Positions 7,785 to 15,771 of a DNA stretch of 40,532 nt are shown piece after piece (within the stretch, counting starts at the first letter, position 1; every line of letters begins with the position of its first letter). The notes below the pieces were generated by a model. The model was not told the DNA's origin. It made no database searches and worked only from the letters and a program-made list of their open reading frames with translations. The stretch comes from an uncultured Selenomonadales bacterium. Lineage in GTDB: Bacteria; Bacillota; Negativicutes; Selenomonadales; Selenomonadaceae. The stretch lies in contig CAMUZU010000019.1 in the NCBI GenBank assembly GCA_947165295.1, positions 1 through 40,532 of the forward strand, read 5' to 3'. A program made the position numbers and the translations under genes.

Positions 7785-9817
7785 AAAAAGACAGAGCCTT
7801 CGTTCAGTGGCGAATCACGCGGCTGGTTCTGTTCCTGTTGATATTAATCGTCGTCATTGTCCTGCGTTACGGCTGGTTGCAACTGGTTCAAGGCAGCGAG
7901 CTTTCCGAGCGTATGCGTTGGCAGGTCGGGCACGATTATTCGGTTCAGTCGCCGCGTGGCGCAATCGTCGACAGGAACGGCCGCGAACTTGCCGTGAGCA
8001 CAATGACGAAGTCGCTGTTCGTTGACCCCAATCACGTTGAAAATCCCGCCGAACTTGCCAAAGACTTGGCTCCGCTTGTCGACAAAACCGAGCAAGAAAT
8101 TTTGGACGACATTGCGGTCGGCGGCGGTTTTTCGTGGGTCAAACGAAGGCTTGAGCAATCCGAATACGAGGCGATTCGCACGCTGATTCGCGATAAAGGT
8201 TACGCGGTGTGTCTTGGCTTCCGCGACGAGGCGAAACGTTATTATCCCAACGACGTGCTTGCCGCGAATATTTTGGGCTTCGTCGGCACGGACGACAAAG
8301 GTCTCGACGGCATTGAACAGGCGCTTGACAAGTACATCAAGGGCGAAGTCACCGAGTCGTTCATTTACGCCGACACGCAGGAACGCCCGATACTCGAATC
8401 AATCTTCACGCCGCACGGTTATCAAGGCGACAGGTGCAAGACGATTCAGCTGACGATTGACAGCGCGATTCAATTTATCGTTGAGCAGGAACTCGATCGC
8501 GCAATGGCGGAGAACAGCCCGCTGTCGATAACCTGCATTGCAATGGATCCGCATACGGGCGAAATTCTCGCAATGGCAAACCGCCCGTCGTACAATCCCA
8601 ATCGCTTTTGGGACTACGAGCCCGAAATTTGGAAAAATCGCGCCGTGTCTTACATTTACGAGCCCGGCTCCACGTTTAAAGCTGTCGTCGCGGGTGCCGC
8701 GTTGCAGGAAGGTCTTGTTGCGCCGAATCAAACTTTCGTCGACCCCGGTTATGTCATGGTTTCGGGCAAGCGAATTCAAAACTGGAACGGTCTGAGCTTC
8801 GGCACGGTCACTTTCGCCGACGTGGTTAAACAGTCGCTCAACACGGGCTTTGCGCTTGTCGGCTTGGACTTGGGCGCGGACAAACTCATCAGTTACGCGA
8901 AACTTTTCGGCTTCGGCGAATTGACGGGCATTGAACTTCCCGGCGAAGAGGCGGGACTTCTTTACGAGCCTTATGAGATGGTTGACTCCGACATTGCGAC
9001 AATGGCAATCGGTCAAAGTATCGCCGTCACGCCGCTCCAGTTGATAACGGCTTTTTGCGCCATTGCCAATGACGGAATTTTACTCAAGCCGCACATCGTC
9101 AAACAGATTCGCAACGCAAACGGTTCGATTTACAGCGAAACGCACGTTGAAGAAGTTCGACGCACGATTGATTCAGCCACCGATAAAACTTTGGTCGGCC
9201 TGCTTGAACAGGTCGTTGCTTCAGGCGGCGGCGGCAAAGCGTCCGTTCGCGGCTACCGTATCGCGGGCAAAACCGGTACCGCGCAGAAAGTCAGCGAATA
9301 CGGCACGGGCTACAGCGAAGGCAAATACATTGCATCGTTCTGCGGCTTCGCGCCCGTCGAAAATCCGCAAATTGTTCTGCTGGTCATGATTGACGAGCCT
9401 TACGGAACTTTTTACGGCGGACAAATTGCCGCGCCCGTTGCGGGAAGAATTTTTTCGCAGGTCTTTCGTTACATGAGGATTGAGCCGTCCGACGCGCCGC
9501 TTGGTCTTGACGCCGACGAAATCAGCGACGATGTCGGCACGGGTGACGCGGCGATTCAAAACATTCAACAGCACAGAGAGCCGACGCCCAAAGAGATTGA
9601 GCCGAAAGTTGAAGAGCCGCCCAAAGAAACTCTTGCGCCCGAAGCCGCACGCGTGCCGAGTTTCAACGGTAAGAGTATCCGCGAAAGTGCGCGCCTTGCA
9701 AACGAGGCGGGTCTTGCCTTCGAGGCGGAAGGTTCGGGCTTCGCGGTTGACCAAAGCGTTCCCGCAGGCGAAATCGTCGACAAAGGCACGGCGGTCAAAG
9801 TTTATTTCAGCCCGTGA
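7781..9817 (+). CDS. Class B penicillin-binding protein with PASTA domain (FtsI/SpoVD type)
   Basis: A 678-residue peptidoglycan transpeptidase. One membrane anchor lies at residues about 11-30. A dimerisation domain follows (SPRGAIVDRNGRELAVS). The transpeptidase domain has the active-site motif STFK at 297-300, SLN at 352-354 and KTGTA from 497. After a proline- and glutamate-rich linker (about 600-625) the last 55 residues form one PASTA domain (VPSFNGKSIRESARLANEAGL). It crosslinks peptidoglycan at division or elongation; FtsI/SpoVD is the closest type because of the PASTA tail. Such genes normally sit in the dcw cluster; here it is with a small membrane protein instead, suggesting an additional paralogue. 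The start ATG overlaps the upstream stop. Confidence 0.92.
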   Translation: MKKDRAFVQWRITRLVLFLLILIVVIVLRYGWLQLVQGSELSERMRWQVGHDYSVQSPRGAIVDRNGRELAVSTMTKSLFVDPNHVENPAELAKDLAPLVDKTEQEILDDIAVGGGFSWVKRRLEQSEYEAIRTLIRDKGYAVCLGFRDEAKRYYPNDVLAANILGFVGTDDKGLDGIEQALDKYIKGEVTESFIYADTQERPILESIFTPHGYQGDRCKTIQLTIDSAIQFIVEQELDRAMAENSPLSITCIAMDPHTGEILAMANRPSYNPNRFWDYEPEIWKNRAVSYIYEPGSTFKAVVAGAALQEGLVAPNQTFVDPGYVMVSGKRIQNWNGLSFGTVTFADVVKQSLNTGFALVGLDLGADKLISYAKLFGFGELTGIELPGEEAGLLYEPYEMVDSDIATMAIGQSIAVTPLQLITAFCAIANDGILLKPHIVKQIRNANGSIYSETHVEEVRRTIDSATDKTLVGLLEQVVASGGGGKASVRGYRIAGKTGTAQKVSEYGTGYSEGKYIASFCGFAPVENPQIVLLVMIDEPYGTFYGGQIAAPVAGRIFSQVFRYMRIEPSDAPLGLDADEISDDVGTGDAAIQNIQQHREPTPKEIEPKVEEPPKETLAPEAARVPSFNGKSIRESARLANEAGLAFEAEGSGFAVDQSVPAGEIVDKGTAVKVYFSP

Positions 9818-9824
9818 GGTGAAC

Positions 9825-9926
9825 GTTACTTTCTTTGGCAGCAAAGAAAGTAACCAAAGAAACTGCGCTTGCTGTGATACGTCCTGTATCACGCGCAAGC
9901 GGTGCGGCCGACGTCCATGTCGGCCG
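9825..9926 (+). repeat. Triple-hairpin interspersed repeat, copy B
   Basis: Hairpin 1 has stem GTTACTTTCTTTG (9825-9837 with 9842-9854). Hairpin 2 has GCTTGC/GCAAGC and GTGATAC/GTATCAC around loop GTCCT (9865-9900). Hairpin 3 has CGGCCGAC/GTCGGCCG (9905-9926), where the usual T-A pair is replaced by A-T. It lies directly after the PBP stop, between two plus-strand genes. Confidence 0.85.
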
Positions 9927-9958
9927 GATTTTCTGTCGTCGGTGCGTGAGGTGTCGTC

Positions 9959-10978
9959 ATGAAAAAATTTTTCGCGGCGTTGATGTTGTTGACGCTGATT
10001 AACTTCGGGACGTGCGCGGCCGAAACTGTTCACGTCACGGGACGCGGCGCAACCGAACGAAACGCAATTCACAACGCTTTACGTTTGGCGGTCGAACAGA
10101 AATTCGGTGCCGCCGTCAACTCAAAAACCCGCGTCGCAAATTCAACGCTTGCCTCCGACGACATTTCGGTTGACAGCGCGGGTTTCGTCACGCGTTACAA
10201 AATTGTTTCAAGCCGCGTCGTCAACGGGCTTTGCGTCGTCGAACTTGTCGCCGAACTTGACGACAAAAAACTTTCCGCGTTAACCGAAGTCGAAAAGAAA
10301 GCTCTCGTTGACGTGAACGCCGACAATCCGCGAATTGCGGTCGTTGCGTTTGATTCAAGCGGTAAACGTTACGCGACAGTCGAAAACGAAATTGTCACCG
10401 CGCTCCAACGTCAGGGCTTCACGCGAACGGTTGACCTTGCGCAAGTCAATCGCGCCGTCGCACAACGAATTGTTTCCGCTTCCGAAGACGACGAACTTTG
10501 CAAGACGTTGGCGAACGATTTTCACGCGGATTGTCTCGTTGTTGCGGACGTGAAAGTTTCGGCGGGCGCAGTCAACATTTCCAGCCGCTTAATCGAGCTG
10601 AACACGGGCGAAATTATTTTTGCGGGCACGTCTTCAGGCGGCGGAGATTTTCTTTCGGCCGAAGACGCGCTTAAACTTGCAAGCCGTCGCGTTGCAGGTG
10701 AACTGTCAACTGCCGCGCTGAAATCTGCCGCGACGATTGAACGTCATGTCACGTTGCTGATAACAAAAAATACGTTCGAGCAACTCGGCGGCACGTTGAC
10801 CGCTGTGCGCGAACGCATCAAAAATATTTCGGGCGTGAACGACGCCTTTGCCCGCAAGCTGAGCGCGAGCCTTGAACTTGATGTTGACTTCGACGGAACT
10901 GCCGCCGACTTTGCTCAACTGCTTGAACTTGTCGGCTTAAAAATTCTGGAGCTGAGCGCGTCTTACGTCAAGATTTGA
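9959..10978 (+). CDS. Secreted FlgT-like protein of unknown role
   Basis: A 339-residue protein with a Sec signal peptide (residues 1-20, hydrophobic core AALMLLTLINFG, cleavage after TCA). Residues about 22-100 (VTGRGATERNAIHNALRLAVEQKFGAAV, then TRYKIVSSRVVNGLCVVELVAEL) resemble the FlgT N-terminal/LPP20-like domain. Residues about 120-235 (PRIAVVAFDSSGKRYATVENEI) resemble the FlgT middle or CsgG-like nucleotide-fold domain. The C-terminal part holds further small repeat-like domains. FlgT-like proteins sit in the periplasm around flagella or outer-membrane assemblies. No flagellar genes are nearby, so a flagellar role is not supported by context. Start ATG 9959 has GAGGTG upstream. Confidence 0.6.
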   Translation: MKKFFAALMLLTLINFGTCAAETVHVTGRGATERNAIHNALRLAVEQKFGAAVNSKTRVANSTLASDDISVDSAGFVTRYKIVSSRVVNGLCVVELVAELDDKKLSALTEVEKKALVDVNADNPRIAVVAFDSSGKRYATVENEIVTALQRQGFTRTVDLAQVNRAVAQRIVSASEDDELCKTLANDFHADCLVVADVKVSAGAVNISSRLIELNTGEIIFAGTSSGGGDFLSAEDALKLASRRVAGELSTAALKSAATIERHVTLLITKNTFEQLGGTLTAVRERIKNISGVNDAFARKLSASLELDVDFDGTAADFAQLLELVGLKILELSASYVKI

Positions 10979-11010
10979 AACTTGATTCGTCGAGGAAATT
11001 CGGCGATTTT

Positions 11011-12174
11011 TTATTTGCAATACAAAATCATGTCGTATTCGCTCGGCGTGCGGAAACTCAAATCGAAATATTTCAGCACAGAATACGGATTCGCGGGATC
11101 GCCGACTTCTTTGGCGCGGTTGCACGTGTGGTGACGAAATTGGAATTCGTAATCCGCCCGCAACGATTTTATGTACGTCGGCAAAGTCCACAGATCTTCG
11201 GGCTTGTGGTAAACGCAAATGGCCATCTTCGGTTTCCAACGAACGATTGTTTTGGCCGAGCCGCGCAGAGCTTCCAACTCCGAACCTTCGATGTCGAGCT
11301 TGAGGTAATCGACACGGGGCAAATTTTTTTCTTCGACGTAAGTGTCAAGGTCGATGAAGTGTCCGACGACACCCCCCCCCGTTTGATTGGAAAGTTTGTG
11401 ACTGCCAACACCGGATTGCGAATAAAAAGCCTCGCTGACTTTGTCGTTCAAGCCGAGGTTCTCAATCGTGAAGCCGAATTCTTCTGCGGGCTTGATACAT
11501 TTTTGGTAATTGTCGGTGTCCATCTCGAAGGCGTAAACTTTCGCGCCCTGTCGCACGAAATCCGAAGCAGTGTCGCCGTCGTAAGCCCCGCCGTCAATGG
11601 CAATGTCGCCGTCACCGGGCAAAAAGCCGTTCAAGAAATATTCGTGTTCGGTCGTGAAAATGAAATCCTGCATGATTCGGGTAATGCGCCCCGTTATCGC
11701 CGCACGGAAAATTTTTTTGCTCTTGTCGTCGGCAAGCATGTCATGCACGTCGCTCAGTTCGGGCAAGTGTTTCATGTAAAGATTGTACTGAGCCTCCGCG
11801 TCGGCAACATTCGGCAAAAAGAACATGTCCGTCCCGTAACGTTTGAAATAATCAATGAACGCCGTACCGAAATATCGCTCCAGGACGAAAATGAATTTCG
11901 GCTTTTCGGGCAAGTTCGGGAATTCTTCTGCGGCAACGAGCGTTTCGCCTTCGGCGGGCTGAAAAAATTTCTTGTGCTCTTTCGACAGGACGCAAACGCA
12001 ATTCATATTGAGTCCACCGTTTTTGAACATGTCGACGATTTGTCGGGCATTTGTCGGGACGGCGGGCGCGAAAAAAATTCCGCAGGGGACTTTGTCGGCA
12101 ACCAGTCGTTGAAGCGTTCGCAAAAATCTGCGTTCGCTGCAGTCGGCAACCATCTTGAGAAACTCTGATCTCAA
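11011..12174 (-). CDS. FkbM family methyltransferase with a C9/G9 tract
   Basis: A 387-residue protein. The C-terminal half is an FkbM-type S-adenosylmethionine methyltransferase: motif I is AIDGGAYDGDTASDFVRQGA followed by VYAFEMDTDNYQKC, then the acidic motif VDYLKLDIEGSELEALRGS. The N-terminal 150 residues are an extra domain with no family I can name. FkbM enzymes usually O-methylate sugars of glycans or natural products. The start TTG 12174 follows GGAGG by seven bases. A run of nine C (11372-11380; G on the coding strand) lies inside the methyltransferase domain, so slippage would break the frame. It is the last gene of the argG-to-fkbM minus-strand run. Confidence 0.88.
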   Translation of the reverse strand: MRSEFLKMVADCSERRFLRTLQRLVADKVPCGIFFAPAVPTNARQIVDMFKNGGLNMNCVCVLSKEHKKFFQPAEGETLVAAEEFPNLPEKPKFIFVLERYFGTAFIDYFKRYGTDMFFLPNVADAEAQYNLYMKHLPELSDVHDMLADDKSKKIFRAAITGRITRIMQDFIFTTEHEYFLNGFLPGDGDIAIDGGAYDGDTASDFVRQGAKVYAFEMDTDNYQKCIKPAEEFGFTIENLGLNDKVSEAFYSQSGVGSHKLSNQTGGGVVGHFIDLDTYVEEKNLPRVDYLKLDIEGSELEALRGSAKTIVRWKPKMAICVYHKPEDLWTLPTYIKSLRADYEFQFRHHTCNRAKEVGDPANPYSVLKYFDLSFRTPSEYDMILYCK

Positions 12175-12189
12175 ACTATCGCCTCCAAA

Positions 12190-12591
12190 TTATTTCGGGT
12201 AGTGTTCGCCGTCGACGGGTTCGAGCCATTCGTTGGAAGAATTTTCCGCGGGAATTTCAACCGCCAAATGCGAAAACCAACTGTCGGCGGCGGCACCGTG
12301 CCAATGTTTGACTTCGGGCGCAATGTTGACCACGTCGCCGGCCTTGAGTGCTTGCGGAGCTTTGCCCCACTCTTGATACCAGCCGCGGCCGCCCGTCACG
12401 AGCAGAATTTGTCCGCCTTTGTGGTGGATGTGCCAGTTGTTGCGGCAGCCGGGCGAGAAAGTCACGTTGGCAATTGCGCCGCCGGTTTTCGTCAACGGAT
12501 TCAAGTAAGCTTGCCCGATGAAATATTTGCTGAACTGTTCGGGCAACGGATTTCCGACGTCAAACGCGCCGGGATTTTTTATTTCGCTCAT
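12190..12591 (-). CDS. Cupin domain protein
   Basis: A 133-residue single-domain cupin. Cupin motif 1 is the stretch with WHIHHKGGQILLVTGGRGW (two metal-ligand histidines, then a Q where Glu is common), and motif 2 is the stretch with NIAPEVKHWHGA (third histidine). It resembles the small cupins found with carboxymuconolactone-decarboxylase-like proteins, but the substrate is unknown. It starts at ATG 12591 after CGGAGG, ends 15 bases before the fkbM start, and lies 14 bases downstream of brnA, so it is probably co-transcribed. Confidence 0.8.
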   Translation of the reverse strand: MSEIKNPGAFDVGNPLPEQFSKYFIGQAYLNPLTKTGGAIANVTFSPGCRNNWHIHHKGGQILLVTGGRGWYQEWGKAPQALKAGDVVNIAPEVKHWHGAAADSWFSHLAVEIPAENSSNEWLEPVDGEHYPK

Positions 12592-12605
12592 GCGATGACC
12601 TCCGA

Positions 12606-12794
12606 TTAACTTGCCGCCTGTTCTTTCGGGCGACGGGGATTGACGCGGCGGAATTGTTTCAGCTCTTCGTCGGTCAGTTCGGGGAATTCGTCGTCGTAGA
12701 CAATCGGGCGGTTTTCAGCTTTAAGCTTGCGAATTTCTTCGATCTGTTCGGGCGTCGGCTTTTGACCTTCATAGATAACTCGTCGAATAATCAA
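12606..12794 (-). CDS. brnA: BrnA-like antitoxin
   Basis: A 62-residue protein from TTG 12794, eight bases after GGAG. A longer frame from GTG 12827 or GTG 12803 is possible but has no well-spaced ribosome site. The sequence (TPEQIEEIRKLKAENRPIVYDDEFPELTDEELKQF) fits the short antitoxins that follow BrnT toxins in Bacillota; these bind the toxin and the operon promoter. The start lies within the 3' end of the brnT remnant, the usual toxin-first order. The antitoxin frame is intact although its toxin gene carries a stop. Confidence 0.6.
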   Translation of the reverse strand: MIIRRVIYEGQKPTPEQIEEIRKLKAENRPIVYDDEFPELTDEELKQFRRVNPRRPKEQAAS

Positions 12795-13071
12795 GGTATT
12801 CACTCCTCTCTTTCGGTGACGCTTCACGCGCCATGATTAATCTTGTCGCTTCTTCGCGTTCGGTGTAGACGACGAACAAAATATCTTCGACCATGCCGAT
12901 AACCTGCCAACGGTCTTCGTCTTGTGAATGCTTATCGTCGCGGCGTTCGATTCAATTTTCATCAGCAAAAACCATGGCGGCCGTGTTAAAACTGATACCG
13001 TGCTTTTGCTTGTTGATGGCGGCTTTTTCGTCGTCCCACTCGAAAACCATTTCGTTAATTGTCGTTTCCAT
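12769..13071 (-). pseudogene. brnT: BrnT-family toxin gene with an in-frame TGA
   Basis: Reading from ATG 13071 gives [20 protein letters not shown] and then KQKHGISFNTAAMVFADEN, followed by TGA at 12952-12954 (codon 40). The same frame then continues IERRDDKHSQDEDRWQVIGM and VEDILFVVYTEREEATRLIM without further stops to TGA 12769. Both halves match BrnT ribonuclease toxins (start VFEWDxxKAxxNxxKHGxSF, centre D-x-x-H-S-x-x-E-x-R-W). The total length is 100 codons, a normal size. A single CGA-to-TGA change explains the break. The start overlaps the end of argH by 17 bases. Confidence 0.8.
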
Positions 13072-14449
13072 GATTCGTCAACCAAGCTTTTGCCGCAGAA
13101 ATTTGCGCGTCGACTTGAGCATAAGACGTGCCGCCCAAAGAGTTTCGAGCCGCAACGCAAGTTTCGGGCTTTATCGCGTCGAAGATGTCGGCGTCGAATA
13201 GCGGCGAAAAGTTTTTGAATTCGGCAAGCGTCAAGTCCTTGAGATAAATTCCGCGTTCAATGCAAGCGTGAACCAATTTGCCCGCGACGGCGTGCGCTTG
13301 TCGGAACGGCAGATTTTTCTTGACGAGATAATCCGCCACGTCGGTTGCGTTGCTGAAGTCTTCTTCGACGGCGCGGCGCATGTTTTCGCGACGAACCTTC
13401 ATGCCCGCGACAATCTGCGCGAAGACTGCAAGCGAAAACTTCACCGTGTCGAGCGCGTCGAAAACGCCTTGCTTGTCTTCCTGCAGGTCTTTGTTGTAAG
13501 CGAGCGGCAGAGCTTTGACCGTCATAAGCAACGCCGTCAAATGTCCGACGACACGTCCCGTTTTTCCGCGCACGAGTTCGGGCACGTCGGGATTTTTTTT
13601 CTGCGGCATCATCGAAGAACCCGTGCAATGCGCGTCGTCGAGTTCAACAAAGCTGAATTCGCGGCTGCACCACAGGATAATTTCTTCGCTGAGGCGCGAC
13701 AGGTGAACCATCAAAATCGACGCGGCGGACAGAAATTCCAGCAAATAATCGCGGTCACTCACGGCGTCCAAACTGTTCAAGTACAGCGCGCCGAAATCCA
13801 GTTCCCGTGCAACAAATTCGCGGTCAATCGGAAAGGTCGTGCCCGCCAACGCGCCCGCTCCGAGCGGCATTAAATCTGCGCGTTGATAAACTCCGTCGAA
13901 GCGTGCGAAATCCCGTTGCAACATTGCGAAGTAAGCAAGCAGGTGATGCGCGAACAAAATCGGCTGAGCGCGTTGCAGGTGCGTGTAACCGGGGACAATC
14001 ACGTCGCGATTTTTTTCGGCGGCTTTGACGAGTTCCGTTTGCAAGTCGACAATCAGTCGCTGAACTTCGCGAACCTGTCGGCGCATGTAAAGATGTGTGT
14101 CGAGCGCGACTTGGTCGTTGCGACTGCGCGCCGTGTGAAGTCGTCCGCCCGCCTCGCCGATTAACTTTGTTAACGCCGCCTCAACGTTCATGTGAATATC
14201 TTCGAGCGCAACGCTGAAGTCGAATTCGCCCGCGTCAATCTGTTCGAGAATCGTCTGCAAGCCCGCGCAGATTTTTGCCGCGTCGTCGTCGGAAATGATT
14301 TTCTGCGCCGCCAACATTTTCGCGTGAGCAATGGAACCTTCGATGTCTTCGCGGTACATGCGCTTGTCGAAGTCAATCGACGCTTGAAAGTCGTTAATCA
14401 TTTCGTCGGTGGACTTGTCGAAGCGTCCGCCCCAAAGTTTGTCGCTCAT
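13055..14449 (-). CDS. argH: Argininosuccinate lyase
   Basis: A 464-residue enzyme that cleaves argininosuccinate to arginine and fumarate, the last step of arginine synthesis. It begins [15 protein letters not shown], contains [17 protein letters not shown] near residue 160 with the catalytic His region, and carries the superfamily signature [12 protein letters not shown] near residue 280. The length matches the family. The ATG overlaps the argG stop (ATGA), so the two are translated together. The C-terminus overlaps the broken brnT start. Confidence 0.97.
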   Translation of the reverse strand: MSDKLWGGRFDKSTDEMINDFQASIDFDKRMYREDIEGSIAHAKMLAAQKIISDDDAAKICAGLQTILEQIDAGEFDFSVALEDIHMNVEAALTKLIGEAGGRLHTARSRNDQVALDTHLYMRRQVREVQRLIVDLQTELVKAAEKNRDVIVPGYTHLQRAQPILFAHHLLAYFAMLQRDFARFDGVYQRADLMPLGAGALAGTTFPIDREFVARELDFGALYLNSLDAVSDRDYLLEFLSAASILMVHLSRLSEEIILWCSREFSFVELDDAHCTGSSMMPQKKNPDVPELVRGKTGRVVGHLTALLMTVKALPLAYNKDLQEDKQGVFDALDTVKFSLAVFAQIVAGMKVRRENMRRAVEEDFSNATDVADYLVKKNLPFRQAHAVAGKLVHACIERGIYLKDLTLAEFKNFSPLFDADIFDAIKPETCVAARNSLGGTSYAQVDAQISAAKAWLTNHGNDN

Positions 14450-15648
14450 TTCTTGTTGACCAGTGCGCGAACTTTCAGCGGCAGCCCGAACAAGTTAATG
14501 AATCCCGTCGCGTCGGCTTGATTGTAAACGTCGTCGTGTTCAAACGTCACGAATTCTTTGCTGTAAAGTGAGTGGTCGGACTTCGCGCCGGCGGAAATGA
14601 TGTTGCCTTTGTAGAGCTTGAGTTTGACGGTACCCGTGACGGTCTTTTGAGTTTCGTCGACGAACGCCGCCAAAGCTTCACGCAACGGGCTGAACCACAT
14701 GCCGTCGTAAACGAGTTCGCCGTATTTAACCGCGACGTGTTGCTTGAAGTGGAAAGTCGCACGGTCGAGGCAGAGATATTCCAATTCGCGGTGCGCGTAA
14801 TACAAAATCGAGCCTGCGGGATTTTCGTAGACGCCGCGAGATTTCATGCCGACAAGACGGTTTTCGCAGATGTCGACAATGCCGACGCCGTTACGTGCGC
14901 CGATTTCGTTAAGCTTCGTGACGAGTTCAACCGCGCCGAGTTTTTCGCCGTTGACCGCAACGGGCACGCCGCAGAAAAAGTCGACGGAAATTTCTTCGGG
15001 CTTGTCGGGCGCGTCTTCGGGCGCACAGCTGATGAGGAACATTTTGTTCTGCGGAGCGTTCCACGGGTCTTCAAGGTCGGAGCCTTCGTGCGACAGGTGC
15101 CAGATGTTTCTGTCCATGCTGTAAGTTTTGTTCGCGGCGGCGATTGGGATGTTGTGCGCTTTGGCGTAAGCGATTTCGGCTTCGCGGCTGTCAAGTTCCC
15201 ATTCGCGCCACGGAGCGATAATCTTCAATTCGGGCGCAAGAGCCTTGACCGTCAACTCGAAACGGACTTGGTCGTTACCTTTGCCCGTCGCGCCGTGAGC
15301 AACCGCGTCGCAACCTTCGTCAAGCGCAACCTGCACGAGCTGTTTGGCGATAATCGGGCGGGCGAACGACGTTCCGAGCAGATATTTTTCTTCGTAAGTC
15401 GCGCCGGCTTTGAGCGTCGGGAAGATGTACTGTTCGATGAAGTCGCGGGTGAGGTCGGCGATGAAAACTTTCGACGCGCCGGACTTGAGCGCTTTGTCGT
15501 GCACGACGTTGAGTTCGTCGCCCTGCCCGACGTCCGCGCAAACCGCAATGACTTCGCAGCCGTAATTTTCTTTGAGCCACGGAATGATAACCGAGGTGTC
15601 CAAACCGCCGCTGTAAGCGAGTGCAACTTTCTTGACTTTGTCTTTCAT
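14446..15648 (-). CDS. argG: Argininosuccinate synthase
   Basis: A 400-residue enzyme that joins citrulline and aspartate using ATP. The P-loop-like motif [17 protein letters not shown] is at residues 9-25, followed by [13 protein letters not shown]. Further family blocks are [15 protein letters not shown] near residue 115 and [21 protein letters not shown] start at ATG 15648 ([15 protein letters not shown]), nine bases after TTGGAGG, rather than at upstream in-frame ATGs that lie in the promoter region. It is the first gene of the argG-argH operon. Confidence 0.97.
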   Translation of the reverse strand: MKDKVKKVALAYSGGLDTSVIIPWLKENYGCEVIAVCADVGQGDELNVVHDKALKSGASKVFIADLTRDFIEQYIFPTLKAGATYEEKYLLGTSFARPIIAKQLVQVALDEGCDAVAHGATGKGNDQVRFELTVKALAPELKIIAPWREWELDSREAEIAYAKAHNIPIAAANKTYSMDRNIWHLSHEGSDLEDPWNAPQNKMFLISCAPEDAPDKPEEISVDFFCGVPVAVNGEKLGAVELVTKLNEIGARNGVGIVDICENRLVGMKSRGVYENPAGSILYYAHRELEYLCLDRATFHFKQHVAVKYGELVYDGMWFSPLREALAAFVDETQKTVTGTVKLKLYKGNIISAGAKSDHSLYSKEFVTFEHDDVYNQADATGFINLFGLPLKVRALVNKK

Positions 15649-15688
15649 GTTGTGAGCCTCCAAAAGATTTTTGTCTGTCGACGCAAGC

Positions 15689-15717
15689 ATTGTAACGTTG
15701 CGCTGTCGGCTTGTCAA
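15689..15717 (-). promoter_or_regulatory. Sigma-70 promoter of argGH
   Basis: On the minus strand there is TTGACA (15712-15717), a 17-base spacer and TACAAT (15689-15694). This is an almost consensus promoter 41 bases upstream of the argG ATG. Its -35 box overlaps that of the divergent promoter. Confidence 0.8.
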
Positions 15718-15739
15718 AAATTTTTCACGGTGCTACAAT
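15711..15739 (+). promoter_or_regulatory. Sigma-70 promoter of the divergent glycosyltransferase gene
   Basis: TTGTCA (15711-15716), a 17-base spacer and TACAAT (15734-15739), with TG at an extended -10 position. It shares 15712-15716 with the -35 box of the argG promoter on the other strand. Confidence 0.8.
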
Positions 15740-15771
15740 CGGCGGCGATTAATTTTGATCGAGGCGAACTC

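Noticed and set aside
10975-12168. A 397-codon plus-strand frame opposite the FkbM gene
   Set aside because: Antisense shadow: the minus strand carries a clear methyltransferase with motifs and a ribosome site.
12952-12954. TGA in brnT as a selenocysteine codon or programmed read-through
   Set aside because: BrnT proteins have no selenocysteine, no stem-loop typical of such recoding is evident after the codon, and a simple CGA-to-TGA change explains it.
14572-15771. Upstream extension of the glycosyltransferase frame across argG
   Set aside because: It runs antisense to argG and through the promoter; ATG 15772 has a ribosome site and starts a proper membrane protein.
15649-15771. T-box or arginine-responsive riboswitch in front of argG
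   Set aside because: Only about 35 bases of leader separate the promoter from the ribosome site; there is no room for such a structure.
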